Source of the DNA: Diplocloster modestus
GTDB taxonomy: Bacteria; Bacillota; Clostridia; Lachnospirales; Lachnospiraceae
Length of the DNA stretch: 64,000 bases
Direction: 5' to 3'
Assembly (NCBI RefSeq): GCF_019042245.1
Contig: NZ_JAHQCX010000001.1
Span: 551,559-615,558, forward strand
The notes beneath the pieces were generated by a model that worked only from the letters and a program-made list of their open reading frames with translations, made no database searches and was not told the DNA's origin. Both the position numbers and the translations under genes were made by a program. Positions 28,295 to 36,715 of this stretch are shown here, piece after piece. How positions within the stretch are numbered: the stretch's first letter is position 1; the number at the start of each line of letters is the position of its first letter.

Positions 28295-28323
28295 ATACTA
28301 TCATAATTAATTAAAATTTACAA
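28295..28323 (-). promoter_or_regulatory. Promoter of the DUF4190 gene
   Basis: On the minus strand: TTGTAA (28323-28318), 17-nt spacer, TAGTAT (28300-28295). Confidence 0.6.
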
Positions 28324-28577
28324 TAAATCGGGCTCGACTGAATCTAAATTTTTCCTTAAGGTTTGTCAAAAAATGGACGGAAAGTGTTGATAACTTCGGG
28401 GTTTTCGTCAAAAACAGACCATCTTTTAGAGTTGTTAAATTTCTGTTAACTGAGAAAAATAAATGCCGGAACCTGCATATCCGTCAAATTTTATCTATAT
28501 TTCCGGAGAAATCTTTGCTATAATGAAAGCCGTAGCAGGGAACCAAGAAGACAGGAGCAGACTACTGGAGGTTATTT
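28324..28577. other. Divergent intergenic DNA with a possible promoter for the TPR gene
   Basis: No gene. An extended -10 (TGCTATAAT, TATAAT at 28519-28524) precedes the TPR lipoprotein gene; the -35 is poor. Nothing else was recognised. Confidence 0.45.
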
Positions 28578-29633
28578 ATGAAAAGATTTCTCACCTGGTT
28601 ATTGATTGCCGGAACGGTGCTGATGCTGTCCGGCTGCTCTAATACAAAACAGGAAATGGAACTGACGTATCGGGATCAGGGGATCAAGCATATGAATTCC
28701 GGGGATTACACGGCGGCGGTCACATCTTTTACCAAGGCGTTGCAGCAGGCCCCGGGACGTGTTCGGGAGCTGGAACTGGATATTTCCTATTATAAAGCAG
28801 CGGCTCAGTATAAGAGCAATGATTACAGCGGAGCTATTGATACCTACACGAATCTGATTGATTATAAAGCCAGTGCGGATCTTTATATTTTACGGGGATC
28901 GGCCTATATCGCCGCGGGTGAGACAGAGAAGGCCTATGCAGATTTTGACCAGGCGATGGAAATGGACGGGAAAAATTATGAGTCTTATATCCGCATTTAT
29001 GAATCCTTGGTTCAAACCGATGCGGAGAAAGCAAAGGGATATCTGAATCAAGCGTTAAAGCTGGAGGGAAAGAAGGACAAAGACTACCTGAAACGGGGAG
29101 AGATCTATTATTATCTCGGAGATTACCAGAATGCGGAAAAAGAGCTGAAAGCGGCTCTGGAAAAAGAGAACACGGAAAGCCTGCTCTATCTGGGAAAAAC
29201 CTATGAGGCGGTACAGGACCCGGACACTGCGTTAGATTACTACCAGCAGTATCAGGAAAAGGGCCAGGAAAGCCAGGAAGTCTACAATATTATGGGCGTG
29301 TGCAAAAGGAACAAAGGGGATTACGAAGGCGCCTTACAGAGTTTCCAGGCCGGGCTTACCATGACCGGAGACACTTCCTTCCGCCAGACTTTACTGTTTA
29401 ACGAAGCGGTTGTGTACGAATATCTTCTGGATTTTGACACAGCGGCGTCTAAGATGGCTGCTTATCTTGAGGAATTCCCGGAAGATACGAAAGCGCAGAA
29501 AGAAAATGAATTCCTTCAGACCAGACGGACGAAATCAGCCGGGGAAGGCGATAATCCGGGAGAAAGTGGAGATACTGATGAAGGAGACAGCCAAAATCCG
29601 GAAGGACAGGATGGCGAAGGCGGAGAGGCATAA
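28578..29633 (+). CDS. TPR-repeat lipoprotein
   Basis: A 351-residue lipoprotein. The signal sequence MKRFLTWLLIAGTVLMLSGC ends in a lipobox (LSGC), so Cys20 would be lipidated and the protein held on the outer face of the membrane. At least six tetratricopeptide units fill residues 28-300, with repeated patterns such as SGDYTAAVTSFTKALQQAP, YLGDYQNAEKELKAAL and NKGDYEGALQSFQAGL. The C terminus (about 310-351) is an acidic Gly/Glu/Asp/Ser-rich tail. TPRs mediate protein-protein contact; the partner is not evident. It precedes hflX directly, whose ATG touches its stop codon. Confidence 0.88.
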   Translation: MKRFLTWLLIAGTVLMLSGCSNTKQEMELTYRDQGIKHMNSGDYTAAVTSFTKALQQAPGRVRELELDISYYKAAAQYKSNDYSGAIDTYTNLIDYKASADLYILRGSAYIAAGETEKAYADFDQAMEMDGKNYESYIRIYESLVQTDAEKAKGYLNQALKLEGKKDKDYLKRGEIYYYLGDYQNAEKELKAALEKENTESLLYLGKTYEAVQDPDTALDYYQQYQEKGQESQEVYNIMGVCKRNKGDYEGALQSFQAGLTMTGDTSFRQTLLFNEAVVYEYLLDFDTAASKMAAYLEEFPEDTKAQKENEFLQTRRTKSAGEGDNPGESGDTDEGDSQNPEGQDGEGGEA

Positions 29634-30875
29634 ATGATAGAATTTGAAGAAATTAAGGAAAAAGTAATTTTAGTCGGAGTATCCTTAAATGACGGAGACG
29701 ACACGCAAGACTCCCTGACAGAGCTTGAGGAACTGGCTTCCACGGCGGGGGCGCAGACGGTAGGCGTGTTGATTCAGACACGGACGCAGATCCATCCGGG
29801 GACTTATCTGGGGTCCGGAAAATTAGAGGAACTCTCGGAGATGATTTACGAGACTGGGGCAACCGGTATCATATGTGACGACGAACTCTCTCCGGCGCAG
29901 CTGCGGAATATGGAAGATGCACTGGACACCAAGATCATGGACCGCACGCTGGTGATCCTGGATATTTTCGCTAAGAGAGCGTCCACCAGCGAAGGAAAGA
30001 TCCAGGTGGAGCTGGCCCAGTTAAAATATCAGCTGGCAAGACTGGTGGGGCTTCGAAGCTCCCTGTCCAGGCTGGGCGGAGGTATCGGCACCAGGGGCCC
30101 GGGTGAGAAAAAACTGGAGATGGACCGGCGGCTGGTGAAAGAACGGATCGCGCAGCTAAACCGGGAACTAAAAGAGGTCAAACGCCACCGCGAGGTTACG
30201 CGCAGCCAGAGGCAGAAGAATAGAATCCCGGTGGCCGCCATCGTAGGTTACACCAATGCGGGGAAGTCGACACTTCTGAATACGCTCACCGGCGCGCAGG
30301 TACTGGAAGAGGATCAGCTTTTTGCTACACTGGACCCCACTACCAGGAGTTTAATTCTGCCCAGCAATCAGCAGATACTGCTGACAGATACCGTAGGATT
30401 CATCCGTAAGCTGCCTCATCATCTGATTGAGGCATTCCGCAGCACATTGGAAGAGGCGAAATACGCGGATATGATACTACATGTTGTGGATGTGTCCAAT
30501 CCACAGGTGGAAAAACAGATGTACGTAGTCTATGAGACACTGGCGGATCTGGGGATCGCGGGCAAGACTATAATCACCTTGTTTAACAAGCAGGACAAAG
30601 TGGCCGAACCTGTCGATTTACGCGATTTTAAAGCGGATAAGACATTGAAGATTTCAGCCAGAAGCGGCGAAGGGTTAGAGCGTCTGAAAGAAATCCTGGA
30701 TGAGGTGCTCCATGAGCGCCACATGCTGTTGGAGCGGGTCTTTCCCTATGAGAAAGCCGGGCTGATCGCGCTGATCAGGGAGCAGGGAGGACTGATCAGC
30801 GAGGATTATCGGGATAACGGGATTTATGTAAAAGCATATGTGCCCAAAGAGCTTTATGCAAGAGTTTCTGGGTGA
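29634..30875 (+). CDS. hflX: GTPase HflX
   Basis: A 413-residue ribosome-associated GTPase that splits or rescues stalled 70S ribosomes under stress. The N-terminal HflX domain contains VGVLIQTRTQIHPGTYLGSGK and GTRGPGEKKLEMDRRLV. The G domain follows: G1 GYTNAGKSTLLN (about 204-215), G3 DTVGFI and G4 NKQD. The length is normal for the family. The start ATG immediately follows the stop of the TPR gene (TAAATG), so translation is likely coupled; a GGAGAGG site lies inside the upstream gene. A strong terminator follows. The TPR-lipoprotein neighbour is not a known HflX partner. Confidence 0.95.
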   Translation: MIEFEEIKEKVILVGVSLNDGDDTQDSLTELEELASTAGAQTVGVLIQTRTQIHPGTYLGSGKLEELSEMIYETGATGIICDDELSPAQLRNMEDALDTKIMDRTLVILDIFAKRASTSEGKIQVELAQLKYQLARLVGLRSSLSRLGGGIGTRGPGEKKLEMDRRLVKERIAQLNRELKEVKRHREVTRSQRQKNRIPVAAIVGYTNAGKSTLLNTLTGAQVLEEDQLFATLDPTTRSLILPSNQQILLTDTVGFIRKLPHHLIEAFRSTLEEAKYADMILHVVDVSNPQVEKQMYVVYETLADLGIAGKTIITLFNKQDKVAEPVDLRDFKADKTLKISARSGEGLERLKEILDEVLHERHMLLERVFPYEKAGLIALIREQGGLISEDYRDNGIYVKAYVPKELYARVSG

Positions 30876-30886
30876 TTATCGACACT

Positions 30887-30938
30887 AACACTATATTTTG
30901 TATGAAATTAATAAAACATACAAGATATAGTGTTTTTC
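30887..30938 (+). terminator. Terminator after hflX
   Basis: ACACTATATTTTGTATG pairs with CATACAAGATATAGTGT (one mismatch), followed by TTTTT. Confidence 0.85.
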
Positions 30939-30940
30939 TA

Positions 30941-30969
30941 TTGACTCCCAATTAGAAATCTGCTACAAT
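30941..30969 (+). promoter_or_regulatory. Sigma-A promoter of the anaerobic ribonucleotide reductase gene
   Basis: TTGACT (30941-30946), 17-nt spacer, TACAAT (30964-30969). It begins directly after the hflX terminator. No NrdR box pair was recognised nearby. Confidence 0.8.
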
Positions 30970-31022
30970 TTGATTGCTGACGTAAAGAGATTAATTGATG
31001 ACATGGGAAGGATGAGAGTGAG

Positions 31023-33386
31023 ATGTTTCGTGTAGTAAAGAGAGACGGCGAAGTGGCAGATTTTGATCTGGCCAAAATCAGTGGCGCAGTTCAGAAGGCA
31101 TTCACCGCAACGGAAAAAGAATTTAATCAGGATATTATCGATTTGCTGTCCCTGAGAGTGACAGCAGACTTTCAGTCTAAGATCAAGGACAACCTGGTTC
31201 ACGTGGAAGATGTGCAGGACAGTGTGGAGAAGGTTTTGGAACAGGCCGGCTACACCGATGTGGCAAAGGCCTATATTTTATACCGGAAGCAGCGGGAAAA
31301 GATCCGTAATATGAAGTCCACGATTCTGGACTATAAGGAAATCGTAAACAGTTATGTAAAAGTAGAAGACTGGCGTGTAAAAGAGAACTCTACCGTGACT
31401 TATTCGGTAGGAGGGCTGATCTTAAGCAACTCAGGAGCCGTGACCGCCAACTACTGGCTGTCCGAGATCTATGATGAGGAGATCGCCAGTGCGCACCGGA
31501 ACGCGGATATACATCTGCATGATTTATCCATGCTGACCGGATACTGCGCGGGATGGTCCTTAAAGCAGCTGATCGAGGAAGGGCTGGGGGGTATCCGCGG
31601 AAAGATTACTTCCTCACCTGCGAAGCATCTGTCCGTGCTGTGCAACCAGATGGTAAACTTTCTTGGCATTATGCAAAATGAATGGGCCGGCGCTCAGGCG
31701 TTCTCATCCTTCGATACCTATCTGGCGCCCTTTGTTAAGGTAGATAACCTGAACTACCGGGAAGTGAAAAAATGTATTGAGTCCTTTATCTACGGTGTGA
31801 ATACGCCCAGCCGCTGGGGTACTCAGGCTCCCTTCTCCAATATTACGCTGGACTGGACCGTACCCAACGACTTAGCGGAGCTTCCGGCTATCGTAGGCGG
31901 CAGGGAGATGGACTTCAAATATAAAGACTGTAAGATGGAAATGGATATGATCAATAAGGCCTTTATCGAGACTATGATCGAAGGCGATGCCAACGGCCGG
32001 GGCTTCCAGTATCCGATTCCCACCTACTCTATCACCAGTGATTTTGACTGGTCTGATACGGAAAATAACCGTCTCTTGTTTGAGATGACTGCGAAATACG
32101 GAACCCCGTACTTCTCAAATTATATTAACAGCGATATGCAGCCCAGTGATGTCCGCAGTATGTGCTGCCGTCTGCGTCTGGACCTGCGCGAGCTGCGCAA
32201 GAAAACAGGCGGGTTCTTTGGTTCCGGCGAGAGTACCGGAAGTGTGGGCGTTGTAACCATCAATATGCCCAGAATCGCTTACCTGGCCCAGAATGAACAG
32301 GATTTCTATAAGAGACTGGATCGGATGATGGATATTTCCGCCAGATCTTTAAAGATTAAGAGGGAAGTGATTACAAAGCTTCTGAACGAAGGCTTATATC
32401 CTTACACCAAACGTTACCTTGGTACTTTCGACAATCATTTTTCCACGATCGGCCTGATCGGTATGAACGAAGCCGGTTTAAACGCCAATTGGCTGCGCAA
32501 GGATATGACCCACGAAGAGACCCAGGAGTTCTCCAAGCAAGTATTGAACCATATGAGAGAGCGGCTGGCTGACTACCAGGAAGAATACGGTGATTTGTAT
32601 AACCTGGAGGCTACCCCTGCGGAATCCACCAGCTATCGTCTGGCGAAGCACGACAGAAAGCGCTGGCCGGATATCATTACCGCAGGAAAAGAAGGGGATA
32701 CTCCTTACTATACCAACAGCTCCCATCTTCCGGTGGATTATACAGCGGATATTTTTGACGCGCTGGATATTCAGGATGAACTGCAGACCCTGTACACATC
32801 CGGAACCGTATTCCACGCATTCCTGGGAGAGAAGCTTCCGGACTGGAAAGCGGCCGCGGCCCTGGTGCGTAAGATCGCGGAGAATTATAAACTTCCTTAT
32901 TACACGATGTCACCGACCTACTCGATCTGCAAGACCCACGGCTATATCAGCGGCGAGCATTTTACGTGCCCTGAGTGCGGAGCGGAAGCGGAGGTTTACA
33001 GCCGTATCACCGGATATTACCGGCCGGTACAGAACTGGAACGAAGGAAAATCCCAGGAATACAAGAACCGTACCCTGTACGATATCGACAATTCCTGCAT
33101 GAAGAGAGTACGGACCAATATCGTAACGGTATCCAAAGAGGATGTGACGATCACTCCGGCCCCCTCCATGAAATACCTGTTTACTACCAAAACCTGCCCG
33201 AACTGCAAGATTGCCAAAGAGATGCTGTCAGACGAACAGTATGAGCTGGTGGACGCGGAAGAAAATGCTGAGCTGGCCAAAAAATACGGTGTCATGCAGG
33301 CACCTACCCTGGTGGTAGTGGACGGCGAGGATACTCAGAAATATGTTAACGCATCCAATATTAAAAAATATGTGGACAAAAAATAG
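31023..33386 (+). CDS. nrdD: Anaerobic ribonucleoside-triphosphate reductase with fused C-terminal thioredoxin-like domain
   Basis: Class III ribonucleotide reductase: makes deoxynucleotides with an oxygen-sensitive glycyl radical. An ATP-cone is at residues 1-95 (MFRVVKRDGEVADFDLAKI). Active-site Cys candidates lie in SMLTGYCAGWSL and SMCCRLRLD. The zinc-site region holds C636, H639, C649 and C652 (FTCPECG), and the glycyl radical is about G664 in SRITGYYRPVQNWN. Instead of ending soon after, the protein continues into a 72-residue thioredoxin/glutaredoxin-like domain (716-787) with CPNC at 725-728, a likely cis-Pro in QAPTLVV and a typical fold pattern. The fused domain suggests a built-in reductant rather than formate. 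nrdG, the radical activase, is not adjacent. Followed 12 nt later by a tautomerase-like gene. Confidence 0.94.
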   Translation: MFRVVKRDGEVADFDLAKISGAVQKAFTATEKEFNQDIIDLLSLRVTADFQSKIKDNLVHVEDVQDSVEKVLEQAGYTDVAKAYILYRKQREKIRNMKSTILDYKEIVNSYVKVEDWRVKENSTVTYSVGGLILSNSGAVTANYWLSEIYDEEIASAHRNADIHLHDLSMLTGYCAGWSLKQLIEEGLGGIRGKITSSPAKHLSVLCNQMVNFLGIMQNEWAGAQAFSSFDTYLAPFVKVDNLNYREVKKCIESFIYGVNTPSRWGTQAPFSNITLDWTVPNDLAELPAIVGGREMDFKYKDCKMEMDMINKAFIETMIEGDANGRGFQYPIPTYSITSDFDWSDTENNRLLFEMTAKYGTPYFSNYINSDMQPSDVRSMCCRLRLDLRELRKKTGGFFGSGESTGSVGVVTINMPRIAYLAQNEQDFYKRLDRMMDISARSLKIKREVITKLLNEGLYPYTKRYLGTFDNHFSTIGLIGMNEAGLNANWLRKDMTHEETQEFSKQVLNHMRERLADYQEEYGDLYNLEATPAESTSYRLAKHDRKRWPDIITAGKEGDTPYYTNSSHLPVDYTADIFDALDIQDELQTLYTSGTVFHAFLGEKLPDWKAAAALVRKIAENYKLPYYTMSPTYSICKTHGYISGEHFTCPECGAEAEVYSRITGYYRPVQNWNEGKSQEYKNRTLYDIDNSCMKRVRTNIVTVSKEDVTITPAPSMKYLFTTKTCPNCKIAKEMLSDEQYELVDAEENAELAKKYGVMQAPTLVVVDGEDTQKYVNASNIKKYVDKK

Positions 33387-33398
33387 GAGTGATAAAGA

Positions 33399-33743
33399 AT
33401 GCCCTGCATTAACGTCAAGACCAACGCGGAGATAAACAGTGATCAGGAGCAGACGGTTAAGGAGCAGTTGGGCCATGCCATAACCTGCATTCCCGGAAAA
33501 AGCGAGAGCTGGCTGATGATTACCTTTGAAGATCAGGTTCCTATGTACTTTAAGGGGAAAGCCGACCAGAGGATGGCGTTTGTGGAAGTGAAAATCTATG
33601 GCAGTGCTTCCGCGGAAGATTACGACCGGCTGACCGGTGAGATAACAAAGATATTGGAAACAAATCTAAGCATTGCTCCATCACAGATCTATGTAAAGTA
33701 CGAAGAGGTCAGCTATTGGGGATGGAATGGCAATAATTTTTAG
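33399..33743 (+). CDS. MIF/phenylpyruvate tautomerase-like protein
   Basis: A 114-residue protein of the tautomerase/MIF superfamily. The family's catalytic N-terminal proline is present right after the initiator Met (MPCINVKTNAEI), and the two beta-alpha-beta halves are visible, ending with SQIYVKYEEVSYWGWNGNNF, which resembles the MIF C terminus (YI.F.....WG.NG..F). Such enzymes tautomerise phenylpyruvate or dopachrome in vitro; the bacterial role is unclear. It lies 12 nt behind nrdD with its own AGGAGTG site, so it is probably co-transcribed; a functional link with ribonucleotide reduction is not evident. A strong terminator follows. Confidence 0.85.
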   Translation: MPCINVKTNAEINSDQEQTVKEQLGHAITCIPGKSESWLMITFEDQVPMYFKGKADQRMAFVEVKIYGSASAEDYDRLTGEITKILETNLSIAPSQIYVKYEEVSYWGWNGNNF

Positions 33744-33765
33744 ATGATTTAATGGACTTAGTCCC

Positions 33766-33807
33766 GCGAAACCTGCGATGTGTGCAGGTTTTGGCGGGGC
33801 TTTTTTT
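33766..33807 (+). terminator. Terminator of the nrdD operon
   Basis: AGTCCCGCGAAACCTGC pairs with GCAGGTTTTGGCGGGGCT (near-perfect), then a T-run that leads into the family A repeat. Confidence 0.88.
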
Positions 33808-33930
33808 GTTTCATAGGAAAGTGCTCCTATGAAATAAAAAACGCTCCGCGGGATCGCACAGCGGCGGAAAGGAAGATGCCGCTTACGCGGCCCGCCGCAG
33901 GCGGAGAGTTTCGCAAGCGAAACTCTTTTT
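33808..33930 (+). repeat. Post-terminator repeat family A, full copy 2
   Basis: Nearly identical to 17061-17185: a TTTCATAGGA / TCCTATGAAA hairpin, a G+C-rich middle, and a final GAGTTTCGC / GCGAAACTC hairpin followed by TTTTT. It starts directly at the end of the T-run of the nrdD-operon terminator. No coding potential. Confidence 0.87.
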
Positions 33931-34012
33931 CAGCTGACCTAAGTTTTAAGCCGCTGACTCACCCAGCCCCGGGGAAAGTATCGTATTGAACAAAATTTAT
34001 TTGCAATAATGA
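33931..34012 (+). other. Short A+T-rich spacer before the sugar operon promoter
   Basis: No gene or motif recognised between the family A repeat and the promoter. Confidence 0.5.
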
Positions 34013-34041
34013 TTGACAAGATTCGCAAAGAGAGATACTAT
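34013..34041 (+). promoter_or_regulatory. Sigma-A promoter of the isomerase operon
   Basis: TTGACA (34013-34018), 17-nt spacer, TACTAT (34036-34041). The operator at 34055 lies just downstream. Confidence 0.82.
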
Positions 34042-34054
34042 TATATTTATAAAA

Positions 34055-34068
34055 TGTGCTCGAGCACA
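34055..34068. promoter_or_regulatory. Perfect palindrome, probable LacI-family operator
   Basis: TGTGCTCGAGCACA is a perfect 14-bp palindrome with the central CG typical of LacI-family operators. It lies 13 nt after the -10 box, where repressor binding would block initiation. The operon encodes a LacI-family protein (35608-36645), its likely ligand-responsive binder. Confidence 0.75.
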
Positions 34069-34114
34069 AACGTAAACGATGCCTAAAATACTAGAAAGAA
34101 AAGGAGATTAGAAC

Positions 34115-35584
34115 ATGAATAACATACCAGTTGTAAAAGCAGGAATCGTAGCGGTATCCAGAAATTGTTTTCCCATGTCGCTGTCTGAGAACAGACGGAA
34201 AGCGGTAGTGAAGGCTTATCAGGACAGATATGGTGATATCTATGAATGTCCGACCTGTATTGAGACGGAAGTCCATATGAGAAAGGCTCTGGCTCAGGTC
34301 AGGGAGGCAGGGTGTAACGCTTTGATAGTATATCTTGGCAATTTTGGCCCTGAGTCGGCGGAAACCTTGCTGGGGAAGGAGTTTGGCGGACCGGTTATGT
34401 ACATAGCGGCGGCGGAAGAGACCGGTGATAATCTGGTGGGCGGGCGCGGAGACGCTTACTGTGGTATGCTGAATGCCAGCTATAATCTGGATCTGCGGAA
34501 TATAAGGGCTTATATTCCGGAAAATCCGGTTGGAGATGCACAGGACTGTGCGGACCGGATCGCAGAATTCCTGCCGATTGCCAGAACGATAATCGGTTTG
34601 CGGAATTTGAAAGTGATTGGTTTTGGTCCCAGACCGCAGGATTTTCTGGCGTGTAACGCTCCGATCAAACAGCTTTATAACCTTGGCGTTGAGATTGAAG
34701 AGAATTCAGAGCTGGATCTGTTTGAGGCTTATCATAATCACGCCGGTGATCCGAGGATACCGTCTGTGGTGGAGGAAATGGAGGCAGAATTAGGAGCGGG
34801 AAATAAAAAGCCGGAGATTTTAGCCAAGCTGGCGCAGTATGAGGTTACTTTGCTGGACTGGGTGGAGGAACACAAAGGTTCCAGGGATTATGTGGTAATC
34901 GCCGGGAAATGCTGGCCGGCTTTTCAGACACAGTTCGGATTCGTTCCCTGCTATGTGAATGGACGCCTGACTGCCAAGGGGATTCCGGTGTCCTGCGAAG
35001 TGGATATCTACGGAGCTTTAAGTGAATTCATCGGAATGTGCATCAGCGAAGATACAGTGACTCTGCTGGATATCAATAATACAGTTCCTAAAGATATGTA
35101 TCAGGAAGAGATCGCCGGTAAGTATTCTTATGGCCTCAGCGACACTTTTATGGGATTCCACTGTGGAAACACGGCTGCGGGAAAACTGAGCTTCTGCGAA
35201 ATGAAATATCAGATGATTATGGCCCGTACTCTGCCTGAAGAAGTGACCCAGGGAACTCTGGAGGGAGATCTGGTTCCGGGGGAGATCACCTTCTACCGCC
35301 TGCAGAGTACCGCGGACGCAAAATTGAAGGCATATGTGGCCGAGGGCGAGATCCTTCCGGTAGCGACCAGATCTTTCGGCGGAATCGGAGTATTCGCTAT
35401 TCCCGATATGGGAAGATTTTATCGTCATGTACTGGTGGAGAAACACTATCCGCATCACGGAGCGGTAGCTTTCGGACATTTTGGGAAAACCTTGTTTGAG
35501 GTATTCAAATATTTGGGAGTGGAGGATATCGGATTTAATCAGCCGAAAGAGATGAGATATCCTTCGGAAAATCCATTTGCATAG
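34115..35584 (+). CDS. L-fucose/L-arabinose isomerase family protein
   Basis: A 489-residue cytoplasmic sugar isomerase of the L-fucose isomerase-like superfamily. Typical features: the N-terminal Rossmann-like part (KAGIVAVSRNCFPMS; NALIVYLGNFGPESAETLL) and C-terminal metal-binding region with conserved acids and His (CEVDIYGALSEFIGM, FHCGNTAAGKL, KHYPHHGAVAFGHFGK). These enzymes interconvert aldose and ketose using Mn2+. The next genes are a LacI regulator and a xylulokinase-like kinase, giving aldose to ketose to ketose phosphate. The substrate (L-fucose, D-arabinose, L-arabinose or similar) is not decided by sequence. The ribosome site is AAGGAG. First gene of the operon. Confidence 0.85.
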   Translation: MNNIPVVKAGIVAVSRNCFPMSLSENRRKAVVKAYQDRYGDIYECPTCIETEVHMRKALAQVREAGCNALIVYLGNFGPESAETLLGKEFGGPVMYIAAAEETGDNLVGGRGDAYCGMLNASYNLDLRNIRAYIPENPVGDAQDCADRIAEFLPIARTIIGLRNLKVIGFGPRPQDFLACNAPIKQLYNLGVEIEENSELDLFEAYHNHAGDPRIPSVVEEMEAELGAGNKKPEILAKLAQYEVTLLDWVEEHKGSRDYVVIAGKCWPAFQTQFGFVPCYVNGRLTAKGIPVSCEVDIYGALSEFIGMCISEDTVTLLDINNTVPKDMYQEEIAGKYSYGLSDTFMGFHCGNTAAGKLSFCEMKYQMIMARTLPEEVTQGTLEGDLVPGEITFYRLQSTADAKLKAYVAEGEILPVATRSFGGIGVFAIPDMGRFYRHVLVEKHYPHHGAVAFGHFGKTLFEVFKYLGVEDIGFNQPKEMRYPSENPFA

Positions 35585-35607
35585 TAGAATTTAACGGAGA
35601 CGAGCTT

Positions 35608-36645
35608 ATGTCGGTGACAATCAAACAGATCGCGGAAAAAGCGGGTGTATCCAGAGGGACCGTAGACCGGGTCATTAACAATCGGGGCCATGTCAAGCCT
35701 GAGATAGAAGAACGCATACAAAAGATCGCGGTAGAACTGGGATATCGGCCGAATGCGGCCGGGAAAGCCCTGGCGGCTCGGAAGAAGAGTTTTATCATAG
35801 GTGTGATTCTGTGTGCCAGAGGGAATGAATTCTTTGATGATATCTTAAAGGGAATCAAAGGAGCGGAACAGGAAGCTTCCGAATTCGGCATTCAGGTACA
35901 GGTGATGACTATGAAGGGATATCAGGTGGAAGAACAGCTTCGGCTTATGGATCAGCTGGAAGAACAGATTCATTTTCTCATCCTGAACCCGATCAACGAC
36001 GAGCGGATAGCCAGAAAAATCAATGATCTGTCAGAAAAAAACATACCGGTGATCACCGTGAATACGGATATCGAAGGCAGCCAAAGACTCTGTTACGTGG
36101 GCTGCGACTATCTGAAAAGCGGGCGAACGGCATGTGGAATCCTGGGTATCGCGACAGACGGCAAAGGACAGGTGGGCATCGCGGCCGGCTCCGTGAAAAT
36201 TCTGGGTCATAATCAACGGATCAGAGGTTTCTTCGAGACGCAAAAGAATAGATTTCCCGATCTGCGGATTCTGGACATCATAGAGACGGAGGATGACAAA
36301 GAGACCGGCTATGCCCAAACGCTTGCCATGCTAAAACGGCATCCCTCTATGGATGCGGTATACATAGCAGCGGCAGCGGCCGATGGGGTGTGCCGTGCGG
36401 TGGCTGACTGGCAGAGACAGAATATGGAAAGTCCCCACCCTGTAAAAATAGTTGGCAGCGACCTGACGCCGGCCATAACGAAACTGCTGAAAGAAGAAAA
36501 AATTCTGGGCACCATCTGCCAGCAGCCATGGACCCAGGGGTATCAATCCGTTACCCTGGCTGTTCATTATCTGGTCAACGGACAGAAACCGGACAGACAA
36601 TACTTCTATATGAAAAATGAAATAAAAATACCGGAGAATCTATAG
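35608..36645 (+). CDS. LacI-family transcriptional regulator
   Basis: A 345-residue LacI/GalR repressor. The N-terminal HTH and hinge are VTIKQIAEKAGVSRGTVDRV and the helix NAAGKALAARKK. The periplasmic-binding-protein-like effector domain spans about residues 60-345 and has two lobes. The GTVDRVINNRGHV form marks a subgroup whose ligands are sugars or sugar alcohols. It lies 23 nt after the isomerase and 70 nt before the kinase, so the three probably form one operon. The palindromic operator at 34055 suggests that it represses its own operon. The ligand is unknown but is presumably the operon's substrate. Confidence 0.9.
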   Translation: MSVTIKQIAEKAGVSRGTVDRVINNRGHVKPEIEERIQKIAVELGYRPNAAGKALAARKKSFIIGVILCARGNEFFDDILKGIKGAEQEASEFGIQVQVMTMKGYQVEEQLRLMDQLEEQIHFLILNPINDERIARKINDLSEKNIPVITVNTDIEGSQRLCYVGCDYLKSGRTACGILGIATDGKGQVGIAAGSVKILGHNQRIRGFFETQKNRFPDLRILDIIETEDDKETGYAQTLAMLKRHPSMDAVYIAAAAADGVCRAVADWQRQNMESPHPVKIVGSDLTPAITKLLKEEKILGTICQQPWTQGYQSVTLAVHYLVNGQKPDRQYFYMKNEIKIPENL

Positions 36646-36715
36646 CGAAAGTTACTCAAGTTCGCTGTGAGTTTTGAACGCCTGCCTTCTGCAGGATAAA
36701 TGAAAGGAGGATATT

